From assembly GCA_021292165.1 (NCBI GenBank), contig CM037879.1:115331359-115395358 (forward strand): a stretch of 64,000 bases of DNA, in the 5' to 3' direction. The notes beneath the pieces are model-generated. The model was not told the DNA's origin. It was given only the letters and a program-made list of their open reading frames with translations, and did no database searches. Shown one piece after another: positions 46,061 to 57,325 of the stretch (position 1 is its first letter; every line of letters begins with the position of its first letter). A program made the translations under genes and the position numbers. The stretch comes from Shinisaurus crocodilurus. Its lineage: Eukaryota; Chordata; Lepidosauria; Squamata; Shinisauridae.

Positions 46061-47084
46061 AAAGATCATACTAATTGTTTTTTCTATCTTTAGAGCTTAG
46101 GGAGGTAATGTTACTATTTCTCTTTAAAATATCTATTAGCATACAGGACTAAAAACTACTCCCTTTTTTTGTGTGTTTTTTGTTGTTAGGGTTTTTTTTT
46201 GGGCTGTTACTTTGATTTTGAAATTTTGTCCAAAATGGAAAGTTTCAGCACTTCTAAAAGGCTTAACTCTTGGCAAGTCTCTGCAGGTACATAAATCCAT
46301 AATGGTGAAATAACATTTTTCTCCATTTGGATTGATTTTATGGATGGAATAGCTAAGTGAATGCTCTCAATCTGTCTTCAATGAGTTGTGCAAAAGAAGA
46401 CAGGTTGTGATTATGTAGAGAGAAAGACTAACTTCTTGGATCTCACTCCCCTGTTTATCATACTTTGTGTATAAAAACAGTAAGTATCTGATAAGTCCAC
46501 TGATGTTGCCTTCCTGAATCTAAGAGCTTTAAGACTAGGGTTCAAACTCAACTAAGTATGTACAATTATTAGATGCATGTGGAATTATATCATTTTACAG
46601 CTTCTATTACTGCAATATCAATAGTGTGCAATTTCTGTAAGGATTAATATAATGACAATAGCATTCTATATATAACTTTCAGGAAAGCTATAGATAACTG
46701 GCCATTAAAACTTTGTCCTTGCAATATATCTTTTCGCAGACTACATGTTTCATCTCCCAGCTCTAAATGTATTTATTTAAATTCAGTTCTGGATTCAGTT
46801 CTGGCAAAGTCTATTTACTTTGGTACCACAATTTCACAAATCTTTGTGCACCATCAGAATAACCCAAAGAGTCAGTGTTGCACACCAAAGAGGGAAAAGA
46901 AATAGATATTTTTCTAGTCTCTAACAACAATTATTTCCTTTCACTCATACTTAGCAAGAGGAAAAAAAAAAGATTATTGGCACAACTTGGGTACTTAACA
47001 TTTTCATCTCTATTTTATAAACCTTTACCCCTAATTCTAGAAAACTGCCCATCATTGAGCTTGTCACCTGTGATAGAAGTCATT

Positions 47085-47302
47085 CACTTCATCTAGCCTT
47101 ACCACTGGGGTATTGGATTTGAGTCTGCAATGATGTAGTGAGTAGAGATGCATTGATTGCCTTAATCCCATGTAATTGGGTCTTACAAATAAACTCTTTA
47201 ATCTTTATTAACTGCTGTTATCTCCTCCTTCCGCCTGCATGACTGGGACTGAGGGTCATTGGCTAGGGGAGCTTTTGAACCCGGGTCAGTCCAGCTCTAA
47301 CA
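47085..47302 (+). repeat. 5' LTR of the copia element, truncated (218 bp)
   Basis: It matches 51503-51720 almost base for base, including the polyadenylation signal caaataaactc. The U3 and the start are missing: similarity stops abruptly at 47085. It ends ctctaaca directly before the primer binding site. Confidence 0.88.
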
Positions 47303-47320
47303 TCTGGTTATGGGCCCAGA
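47303..47320 (+). other. Primer binding site complementary to the initiator tRNA-Met anticodon arm
   Basis: The site tctggttatgggcccaga abuts the 5' LTR. Its core GGTTATGGGCCCAG is the exact complement of CTGGGCCCATAACC in the anticodon stem-loop of eukaryotic initiator tRNA-Met. Drosophila copia uses this internal, half-tRNA type of priming. Confidence 0.8.
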
Positions 47321-50300
47321 TTAGGATCTGATGGTTATCTCAGATGGGCAGATAAGCCCAGAGACGCAGTTCGGAGAAATTCAGCAGTTATAGAGTTAAA
47401 GGATTTGTTTACTATTTGTAAGAAAGGTTTGTAAATAAACTGGGGAAGGCAATGTTGCTAGAGCTGATAACAGCGGCTTGGAATGCAGCACAACTGAAGA
47501 ATGCAGTACAGAGAGACGAAGGATTTTTCGTTTTGGAAGCAGCTGGAACGGAGGTGCCAGGCTTGGCAAATCCAAGGCTACAGACTGTGAAAAGAAGCTG
47601 GAACGGAGGTGCCGGTTCGGGCAGCTACTAGGCTGAAAAGTGAACAACGCTGGACACAAGGATTTTGTTTTCCACAGCTTGCTGGAGTGATTGTCAAGGA
47701 GCTGTATCGGGCAAGGAAATAATCTCCAGGAGGCTCTGTGTCTACTCATCTGAGTCAAGGCTACAGCAGGAGGATCATATTTCTTTTACAGTTTCCTTCT
47801 TCGCTCAGCAGCAGATCAGCTATCTTTTGCATTGTATCAACAAGTGGCTTGGATTACAAATGCGTGGATTACGTCTGACGTGGGCAAAGCATCTGGAGCG
47901 TCATGTCGCAGCAGCAAAGTCACGTGTGACAGGAACGTATCTTGGGAAACTTGATACTACACGGGAGGCTGTATCAAACCAGCGGAGGCGTGGTTTTAAA
48001 ACAGCAGGGGAAAAACAGCGTGGCAGTTTTGAACAGAGAAAGCTGTGCTTAAAATGGGAAGCTGTTCTTCATTTTCTTCATGTGGGATCACAGAAGAAAG
48101 GAGCTTGAAATCACCAGGGGTGCTGCTGATGGGAAAAACTTTGTGTTTTAACCCAGGACATAACAAAATGGACATTATTTTGTTGTGAGCAGAAGCAGTG
48201 GATTGTTTCAACGAAGCTTTCTGTGTTGGACATAAATAAGCAGAAAGAGGACTATGCAAATGGTCAGGAATTTAACAGTCATGTTTTTGGAACTGTATTT
48301 CTTGAAAGTTTAATCACTTGGACTCAAGAAAGTGTAATATATGCTCTTGAAATGTCAGGAAATGTACTGAATGTATATATGACTTGAGTATATTGTGGAT
48401 TTCTCTGTAGCAGAATGTAAAATGCTGAATAATTATTAGGTATGTTTATATGGCAAAGCTAAGAGATGGATTATTTCTTTTATACTATAATGGTGTAAAT
48501 AAAGAAATGGAAAGTTGTACTGTTGCAACTATAAAAAGTTAAATGCTTATATGTATGACATGTACATGCATGCATATCACATGATGTTTGATCATTTAGA
48601 TTCACAGGCTTGTGAAAGAAAATGCAAACTGTGTTGTGGGGAAAGCATTGGGAAATTGTAATTTTCACATGAAAGGTAATTTTGTGCACATAAACAAGGG
48701 ATGCTAGCTTCAACAGGTAAACTGGAAGGCAAGCTGAAAAACCAGTTCATTTCATTTAAATTTGTTCTTGGTGATCTTGTGGATACTCTGATGGCTTTAG
48801 AGGAAAGGCACGTTATTTCATGATGTTAATTGATCAATACACGAAGTACAAGGTTGTGTACATGTTAGATAGAAAGCTGGAATATTGAACAAAGTCAAGG
48901 TGTTTTGTGCTTGGATGAGAAACAAGCATATTACCCATGTTACCAATTTCTTTGAGATATGGGGGAAGTTCAATTCAGTGCATGTTTTGATGCATTTCTA
49001 ACAGGATGTGAAATTGAACACATGGATTGTGTGGAAGAGTAAACAAACACTCAGAAGAGGTGATACTAATTTGGCTAATGAGGTTTGGGTAGAAGCTCTT
49101 AAATGTTTTGATTATGTACATGATAGAAGTTTTAGTTCTGTATTGAACTGTACACCTTATAGAAAGTAGTGTAGAAAGTAGAATCTTCTGGAGAAACATT
49201 TCAGGATCTTGGATCTGATATGTAGGTACATACACCTCAAAGTTAGAAGAAATCTGTAAGGGAGCTTACATGAGAATTTTCTAGAAATGAGAATATTGTG
49301 TTTCACATGAACAACACTTGGATAGTGAGATTGTCTAGAAGTGTTGAGTATAATGCTGAATGAAAAGATGAGATCATTTTTCAAAATTAATTCTGTTAAT
49401 GCAGGAGAAGCATCAAGCTCAGAGTCAGAATAGAAAATCATTTGCTGAAGGACAGTCAGGTAAATTTGACAAACTCTGATACACATTTGGTTTAGAGGAG
49501 GCTAAACAAATGATTGTTCATCATTGGTGCAAATTTATTGGAACAGGAACCTGAAAACTGATGAGGTAAGGAACAGGTGAGTCAAACAACCTGTGAGATA
49601 TCAGGATGAATTTGCAGGAAAAGCCATTTGAAACTTCAAAATGTCAAAGAGGTGAAAAAATTGTCTGTTAAGGAAGCTGAACCATAGCTTCAGGCTATGC
49701 AAGCTGAGTTGAATTCTTTGGATAAAGAACAAAACATGGAAGCTGGTGAAACAAACAGCAGTTCATGGAACTCATTGTTACCAGATAGATTTTTAAGATG
49801 AAAACTAACCAGATTGGAAAAGGTTATATGTAAAATAGCAAGATTGGTTGCTTGTGATTTTGCTCAGTAAAAGGAGCTGGATAATCATGAGATGAGTGCA
49901 ACAACAATTTGCTTTGGAAACAGTTAGACTGATGTTTAAGAATGTAAAGATGTATGAATATTTTCACAGTTGGAAATATTGGAACATAAGCATTTTAAAT
50001 GAGAGGAAGTCTTTGGAAAACTGTCTGTGAGATTTTCTGTAGGAAAAGCTAGAGTCAGCTGGAGGCTGGAATTCTGTTTTGAACTCAAACATTGCTGAAT
50101 TGAGATTTGCACAGAGAGGCAGATCAATGTTTGTTTGTTAAGCAGGAGGAACAGGGACATAGACTGTATGTACTTGTTAAGTTGGATGATCTATTGTTTT
50201 TTCTGGACAGATAAAAGCAATATGATATAATTGGTCCAGGGTTTGGAATTTCATTGAATTGAAACTGCTTGGTGGTGGATCAACTGTTTATTTGTAAATA

Positions 50301-51168
50301 GAAGTTGAGGGAGAACCAAGAGGGCAGTACTTACTGCAACAAACCAGAGAAATATCATGGATGTGATTGAGAATTTTGGAGAAAGTTAACTCAGTGCGAG
50401 ACTCCAAATAATTGAGGATTTTCAAGCACATGCTGATGGAAAAGCAGTTTGAATGCTACACAGAAGCATTGGGCTGTTGAGCTTTACTGTACAAGCAACA
50501 AGGCCAGATATTGCTGTCAGTGTGATAGACAGACTGTTAGACCAACAGGACATGCTTGGAGAGCTCTGAAAAGTGTTATCTGGAGGCAACATCACACTTC
50601 AGACTAAGATTTACAAGTCAGAGCACAGGTGGCTTACAGATTCACAGAAATGCCAGTTGTGGTTGTGATAGTAAGAACAACAAGAACACACCTGAAGTTT
50701 GTTATTTTTATAACCATACTTTGTTTGATTGATTTTGTAGAAACAATCATCTAAAGGTTAGAGTTCAACTGAAGCTGAACTGAATACATTGTAATTATGT
50801 ATTGTGCTATTATGCTATTGTAAAGCTTGAATAGTTATTGCATTTGTTTAAATAGTTTAAATTGTAAAAAATGTTTAAATGATGCTGGGATTGATGTGAA
50901 AAACCTATTACAGTTTTTTTCAGAAATCCAAGGCAGGATTGCTATGCTGCAGGCAGATAGCAATACACAACGTTTTGGGTTTGCAAATAAAACTGTGTCA
51001 TAAGGAGGGATACATCAGAAGTGATTTGATGGTGGTTCAAATTTCTGGCAGGTAAAGTCATTCCTGCAAAAGTTTTTTTTATCAAAGTCCATAGATGAAG
51101 GAACAGCATCAGATGTCAACAAAGCTGTTGCTGTTGTATGAGGTAAATAGCCACGTTCTGCGACAAAT

Positions 51169-51183
51169 GCAAAAGCAGGGGGA
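51169..51183 (+). other. Polypurine tract of the copia element
   Basis: The run gcaaaagcaggggga directly precedes the 3' LTR at 51184, as expected for the plus-strand primer. Confidence 0.65.
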
Positions 51184-51720
51184 TGTTGGGTTTTGCATGG
51201 GCAGAACGAGATTACCACCTGACATCGAGATTATCACCTGACCTGGTGGGTGTCTCTTGAGTTCAAGTATACAAGGTCTCTGGTCATGAGACATAGTCTC
51301 GAGGTGATATGACTCAGCAACCTTGGACAGGTTTTAGCAGTAAACATGTTGATGAATAGGTTATACAACTGGGGTGAGTAATATCCTATTTATAGGTACA
51401 GGGTCGGTCTGTGGTATAAAGCTAACACACTTGCTGATAGCTTCACTCTCTCTCTCTCCTCTGTCTCTCATCTCGTCTCGACATGTCTATTGTTCTGGAC
51501 TTCACTTCATCTAGCCTTACCACTGGGGTATTGGATTTGAGTCTGCAATGATGTAGTGAGTAGAGATGCATTGATTGCCTTAATCCCATGTAATTGGGTC
51601 TTACAAATAAACTCTTTAATCTTTATTAACTGCTGTTATCTCCTCCTTCCGCCTGCGTGACTGGGACTGAGGGTCATTGGCTAGGGGAGCTTTTGAACCC
51701 GGGTCAGTCCAGCTCTCACA
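51184..51720 (+). repeat. 3' LTR of the copia element (537 bp)
   Basis: It begins tgttgggttttgc and ends ctctcaca. A TATA-like ggtataaagc (about 51414) and the AATAAA signal (about 51606) are in the expected order. The last 218 bp are repeated at 47085-47302. Confidence 0.87.
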
Positions 51721-52088
51721 TGCTGGACATGGAGACCTTGGATGTGCCCCACATCATGACTTCTCCATACCACCTGTGGACAGTTCACATTCTATCATTC
51801 TTCTTTATCACATGGAGATGCTATCAATAGCTACCACCAGTAATGAGTACTACTGTGAAAAGCCTCCATCCCAGGTTGAAGAATTGCATGATGATTCATA
51901 CAACACATTACAGCAGTGATAAGAAGACACCAAGTTAAGCCAGCAAATGAACCATGCCCCCTTTGCTTTTGAAATCAAATCTCAGTTTCTTCTTTCTGTT
52001 TGTCTGGAGTAGCTCTATGTTTAAAAACACAGAACTTCCACCATCATGTCTAGTTTGGCCCTGACTTTCATCTTGTGATTGATTTATG

Positions 52089-52485
52089 GGAAACTTCTGG
52101 CCCTCCAGATGTTTTGGCCTACAACTTTGAGAGCCACTGTGTAGTGGTTAGAGTGTTGGACTGGAACTTGGGAGATCTGGGTTCTAGTCCTCACTCAGGC
52201 CGTGAAGCTCACAGGTGACTTTACACCAGTCACTGATTCTCAGCCTAACCCAACTGGCAGGGTTATTGTGAGGATAAAATGGAGAGGAGGAGGACCATCT
52301 GCACCACCTTGGGGTCCTTGCAAGAGAGAAAAGGTGGGATATAAATGAAATTATTATTATTATTAGTAGTAGTAGTAGTAGTATTTTAAAAAACCTCCCA
52401 TCATCCCCCATAACTGACTTTGCTGGCTAGGGGTGATGGGACTTGTAGGCCAAAACATCTGGAGGGCCACAATTTGCCTACCCCC
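52089..52485. mobile_element. Palindromic MITE (CATCTGGAGG family) split by a Sauria SINE
   Basis: The arms ccctccagatgttttggcct and aggccaaaacatctggaggg are a 20-bp perfect inverted repeat. Flanks gatttatg (52081-52088) and gattcatg (52486-52493) match at 7 of 8. A Sauria SINE (52129-52385) sits between the arms and is therefore younger than the MITE. Confidence 0.85.
52129..52385 (+). mobile_element. Sauria-type SINE nested in a MITE
   Basis: The full-length head (gagccactgtgtagtggtta; B box gggttctagtcctc), body and tail are present, with a mixed (ATT)n(AGT)n end. It lies between the arms of the palindromic MITE 52089-52485. Confidence 0.86.
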
Positions 52486-52988
52486 GATTCATGGTATACA
52501 TTGTCTCAGGTGCAAAGAACTCCTTTAGGCCTGCCTAAGCATTTGTGTGGGCCAAGTGCAATTTTTCTTAAACTTCGGACAGCACTGCCGTCTCCCATGC
52601 TTTGTCACAGACTGCTTTTCAAACTCCCCTCAGTTTCAAAAGGGGGTTGTCATATGGCAAGGGGTCACAAGCCAAAAGTTATCTTGGGTATGTGGAACTA
52701 ATTACAGAGTTCTTTGGATCCAGGTTTTTGGATCTCGGTTACTAATAATAAGGCCTTACAAAAAGCATACTCAAATTACGGAATTACTAACATAAAATGC
52801 AAGTTAGATGTGGAAGGCAACCTTAAACCTTTAGGCACCAAGAATGTATCAGTGTTCATTGCAGTCATAATAATTAAATAATTTTCATGAGATTATCTAT
52901 TAAAACTGAGCCAAATATTTCCACATAGCGCAGCTGTCATATTGCATAAATTGGTTCCACTACTAAGGAGAACTGGGCAAGATTATTA

Positions 52989-53150
<162 letters not shown>

Positions 53151-53639
53151 CTATGGAAACAAGGGGGTGGGGGGAAAACCCTTTCATATGTAAGCAATAA
53201 AGGAGAGAGGGAATGAATAAATTAATGACTGCCCAAATGGAAATATTAATTATTCATTAAGTTTAAATTATTTTCTTAGTGGCCTATTTTTTTTTTATTT
53301 TTTTTTTAAACTTATTCACTTCTTGGATTCCAAGCATTCTTCTGATAATTAAACCAACTTTTCCTTAATCTCTGCATACAATTCCTTAATACCTTTCCAT
53401 TTACACACACAGAGCATCTTTCTCAGGCTGATAAAAGGCTGATATTTGAAATTTCCACATTGTTTCCTGTTTCAGAGGCAAGGATTTTTGGTTCTCCTTT
53501 GCCTATCTTACAAATATGCTTGCAGTTGTATGACACATTGAGTCTCCTCAGTTTCCACTCTGGCAAAACAAATCCTATTCTGGCATTCTGCATTCAAATA
53601 GAGTGAACAGTCAAGGAGAGGGAGCACTCCAGTCCAGCC

Positions 53640-53835
53640 CTGTCCCCTCCTCGTGTGTTTCTGTCACCCTGTACTCGTGGAGGACAACAGTCTGAAGAGG
53701 AGAGCCTCCTGTATCCGTGGAGGCTCTCCACATAAGCCAGAACGCGTGGAGCACCTCCATGGTACAGGAACCTCTCCTCTTCAACCATCGCCCTCCACGA
53801 GTACAGGGCGATGGAAACACGAGGAGGAGGTGGGC
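53640..53835. mobile_element. Palindromic MITE (CCTCCTCGTGTTTC family)
   Basis: Left cctcctcgtgtgtttctgtc and ccctgtactcgtggagg are mirrored on the right by cctccacgagtacaggg and atggaaacacgaggagg. The inner arms tgtatccgtggaggctctcc and ggtacaggaacctctcc are imperfect. Confidence 0.78.
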
Positions 53836-54262
53836 GCAGCTAGGAAATTTTAGACCCTGTACCTAATGGTCTTCTGGGCTCCCCTTTAGACTTCCATGGC
53901 TATTGCTGCAGTTGTGAAGCACATAACAAACTTTTTCTCTTCATCTCTCAATCACCACTCCATGCTTTACAACTGTGTCTACATTCCAGATATGTTAGAA
54001 CAGCAACAACAAAGCTGTCTGCCAACCCTGATTTAAAAAAACAAAAAAACAAAAAAACTCTGAACAAGTGCAGTTTTGCATTTTAAATTCACTGAAAACA
54101 TAGAGCACCATCATGACAACAGGAATAAAATGGAGTTTGCTTCTGCTGCCTGGATGCCCACCTGCCGCTCTCTGGGTGGTCATTTGGGGACCCCCCTGGA
54201 CTGCAGGGCCTTGGACTTTGGCCCCAACATCCAGTCCTAGGTGCAGCACTTGGGGGGGGCAG
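53828..54262. mobile_element. hAT MITE, relative of the 39533 copy
   Basis: Blocks shared with 39533-40182 include gctctctgggtggtcatttg, the tacattcc..gttagaaca region and the gcattttaaa..cactg region. The left end (gcgcagctagg) and right end (cctaggtgcagcac) are degraded inverted repeats. No target duplication was found. Confidence 0.72.
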
Positions 54263-54444
54263 GGCTGTAGCACTCCCTCTCCTCACCTGTTTGCTCTATT
54301 CAGGTACAGAACACCTGAACAGGGCTACACATTGATGGGTTATGCATCAGTGGGCCTTTTCACTTTGGTTAGCACAATCTTCTTGTGTCATTACTGTATG
54401 CAACACAATTCTTAGGGAATAAAGTTATAGCTATTACGCTGTTT

Positions 54445-54633
54445 CAGTGGAGGCTGGTCAGTGGGGCTGTGTATCCACTCTGGATTTTAGTCTGAACTTT
54501 TAAGGAGCTATCCATGGTGCCAAGCCTATTTTGGGGATAGGGTTCAGCACCATAGATAGCTCCTTTAAAGTTCAGACTAAAATCCGGAGTGGATACACAG
54601 CCCCACTGACATTGGAGCTGCCAGCCTCGCCTG
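54445..54633. mobile_element. Palindromic hAT MITE, second copy of the CAGTGGAGGCTGG family
   Basis: It starts cagtggaggctggtcagtgg and ends gctgccagcctcgcctg. Its arms (agtccagattttagtctgaac-like on both sides) form a near-perfect hairpin around 54535. The inner block ggagctatccatggtgc is shared with 33183-33392. No clear target duplication is visible. Confidence 0.8.
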
Positions 54634-55781
54634 TAGTATTCATTTTTTTATAACTGAACATAAAAGATACCCATTTTGTCCAACTTTTGTCCTCTCTTCT
54701 AGTAGTAAGAGAAGGTGCAGGGAGGGAATATCACCTGTGTAGCACGTAGGGAACTAAATTCCAGCATCATTCCATGCCTAATCAACATTCAGCACATTAG
54801 AGAGGCATCATTTTTTGGAAATTGTATAGTCATTATGTTGAACTATATTTACAGGTCAACATTTTATTTTAATTTCCTATCACTGGGATCATAGCCACAC
54901 CTTTCTGAAAATTTGTTTAAGGTCTCATTTCCTGTAAAACATGTCATTCTCCTTTTTTTCTTTTTCTTGCCATAGAATGGGCTGTATTCTCCCTACAACA
55001 GTCATTAAGGGCTCATTTTGAAGTCCAGGATATCTTTAAAAAAATGTAGAGAAATACAGCAATTAATTGATGACTAAACATTTAACAAAAGTCCACACTT
55101 TCAGGAATTTTTGCACCCATTATCTCCTGTGTAAAGCCATTATATGATGCAGCCTTTGTTTGTTGATTTAGCATGGAATGTCCCCCACCTACCCAACTTT
55201 TCCACTTTGAAGGCATTTTTATTCATTAGTTCTTTATTTATTATATAAAAAGTTGCTGTTTGGCCATTTGCAGAGAAGGTACAAAAAAGATCTCACTATT
55301 TACTGTTGACAATTCTACTTACCGTAATTCCCCACCCCCACCCCATTCTATACAAATCTGAGTTTTTGTTCATTTTGGTCTTCAGAAAGGGGAGTTTGGT
55401 TTATTTTATATTTCCAGCAGCCCCTCCTGCTCTTGTACTAACCACATTTTGACAACAACAAGGACAAGATCAGTTTGTGGGGGGTAAATAACCATTATTT
55501 CTATTTTAAAGCTGAAAAACTGAGAAGTTAATTACTGTTACTTGCCCAAAACCACCTTTGTGTGTCCAAAACTGAGTTTGGATTTGTACCCATATTTCTG
55601 TGCCATTATTTATTTTTCAACTTAGTAAACCTTTTGTTCCTTTATTTTCCCCATGTTAACATTTTGGTGCAACTATGCAAATGTATTTTTCTTGACCTCA
55701 AATCTCAAAGCAAAGGGAGTTGCAGATCTGGATTTTTACATTCAGAGAATAGAGAAAAACAATATGGAGCATAGTTTGTTA

Positions 55782-56030
<249 letters not shown>

Positions 56031-56179
56031 CTATTTATGACAAAGGAAAGTAACAATAATGTGATTGGCTTATTAAACAAAAACATAGCTACTAAGAGTC
56101 AAACTTCACATTTTTTCCCTTACTGGGTAAGGAAAGCGTGGGACCTGCATTAGGGGGAGAATTTACCCGTTTGCCTCCC

Positions 56180-56325
56180 ACTGCAGTCCCAATCCAGATC
56201 ACACACACACACCCTGCGCCTGCAATTTGCATTGCCAAAAAAGGATTAATAGAAACAAATGGATCATTTCTTTGCAATGCAAACTTCATATGCGGGGGGA
56301 CTGATCTGGATCAGGACTGCATCAA
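56180..56325. mobile_element. Hairpin MITE (GCAGTCCCAATCCAGATCA ends)
   Basis: The outer arms gcagtcccaatccagatca and tgatctggatcaggactgc and the inner arms ctgcaatttgcattgcc and gcaatgcaaacttcat face one another. A short (CA)n tract is included. Confidence 0.72.
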
Positions 56326-56882
56326 AGGACAAAGGTTTTTAGAAACCCTACCCCCATTGTAGGGTTCCAATCCAGATCAGGTCCAAGCATTTTGAGTAAA
56401 GAGAAAGAAAAAAAAAGATGTAACTGCAATGTCTTTAAAGTAACATTTAATTTGACCCTAAGAGCCTGGTGACACGTTACACTCACCAGAATTCAGAAGG
56501 TTCCATAACAGACAAAGAACGTTGAGGAGCATAGAAACTACACACAACTGAGTAATGGAGACTCTCTAGCTGCCTTTATCCATTGTTTATCTCCCCTTAT
56601 CTCAATCTCCTTAGTGGCTATTTTATGCTAGTAGGTTGGAAGAAGAACTACAGCATCTTACGTTTACTGTGAAGAGGAGAAATAAGTGGAGATAAACTAC
56701 GGATTAGCAAAGGTAGCCAGTAGCTCTTACTTCACAGTGTGTGTGATTTCTGTGCTCACCAGCCTTTTCTGCCTTTTGATGGGGAAGAACTCAGAATTCT
56801 CAACCAGTAGACCACTCACAGGGTGTGGCTGCTCTCACATGATGAATGTAATGTGTATGCTGGCTCTACATCATATATGTCG

Positions 56883-57136
56883 CAGGGCCAAACTAAACGT
56901 TCTGCTGATCATGTACAGCAAAGCTATGTGCAATTGGCTTACTTACTTGAGTGTAAGCACACACAGCCCTGATTAATCTTCTCCTGTTTTCATCCCAGAA
57001 TTCACTCCACTTTGGGCAGGCGGGTTAAAAAAAGAAAAACCTTCACCATGGATTCCACTGGCTTACACTTATGTAAGTAAACCAATCACACATAGCTGTG
57101 CTATGTGCGATTAGCAGAATGTTTAGTTTACCCCAG
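56883..57136. mobile_element. Hairpin MITE (CAGGGCCAAACTAAAC ends)
   Basis: Left cagggccaaactaaacgttc and right gaatgtttagtttaccccag are inverted, as are gctatgtgcaattggcttac and cacatagctgtgctatgtgc. It shares tgctgatcatgta with the MITE at 59953. Confidence 0.72.
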
Positions 57137-57260
57137 AGTCTCCATTCAAATCCCAACTTAAAATGCAAGAGATGTAACTGTAGAGAACCATTTCTGGACT
57201 TTCAACTGATAAGCTACAGGCATTTTGCTGGCTATATTATACAGCAGAACCAGTGTGCAT

Positions 57261-57325
57261 GAATTTTATTTATTATAAGCCAGCTTCCTCCAAGGAGCTC
57301 AAGGTGGTCTATATGTCGGAAAGAG
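57261..57325 (-). mobile_element. Sauria-type SINE 3' end
   Basis: On the minus strand ccaccttgagctccttggag followed by gaagctggcttataataaat matches the 3' end of the Sauria SINE, which is shared with Bov-B LINEs. Head and body are absent. Confidence 0.65.

Larger units (their letters stand above)
47085..51720 (+). mobile_element. Decayed Ty1/copia-type LTR retrotransposon
   Basis: The element has a full 3' LTR (51184-51720), a polypurine tract, and a 5' LTR that has lost its first 319 bp. The interior carries copia-order coding relics in shifting frames. Integrase remains are GKARYFMMLIDQY (about 48804-48845) and NEVWVEALKCFDYVHDRSFS (about 49078-49140). RT remains are AMQAELNSLDKE (about 49697-49732), IARLVACDFAQ (about 49837-49870) and TRPDIAVSV (about 50495-50522). 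Integrase upstream of RT and the motifs mark it as copia. Stops and frameshifts are everywhere, so it is an old dead copy. The primer site at 47303 fits copia too. Confidence 0.82.

Noticed and set aside
47665..48108. 147-residue ORF inside the copia element
   Set aside because: It does not line up with the copia frames identified further on, and no gag or other domain is visible. It is likely a chance frame in a decayed gag region.
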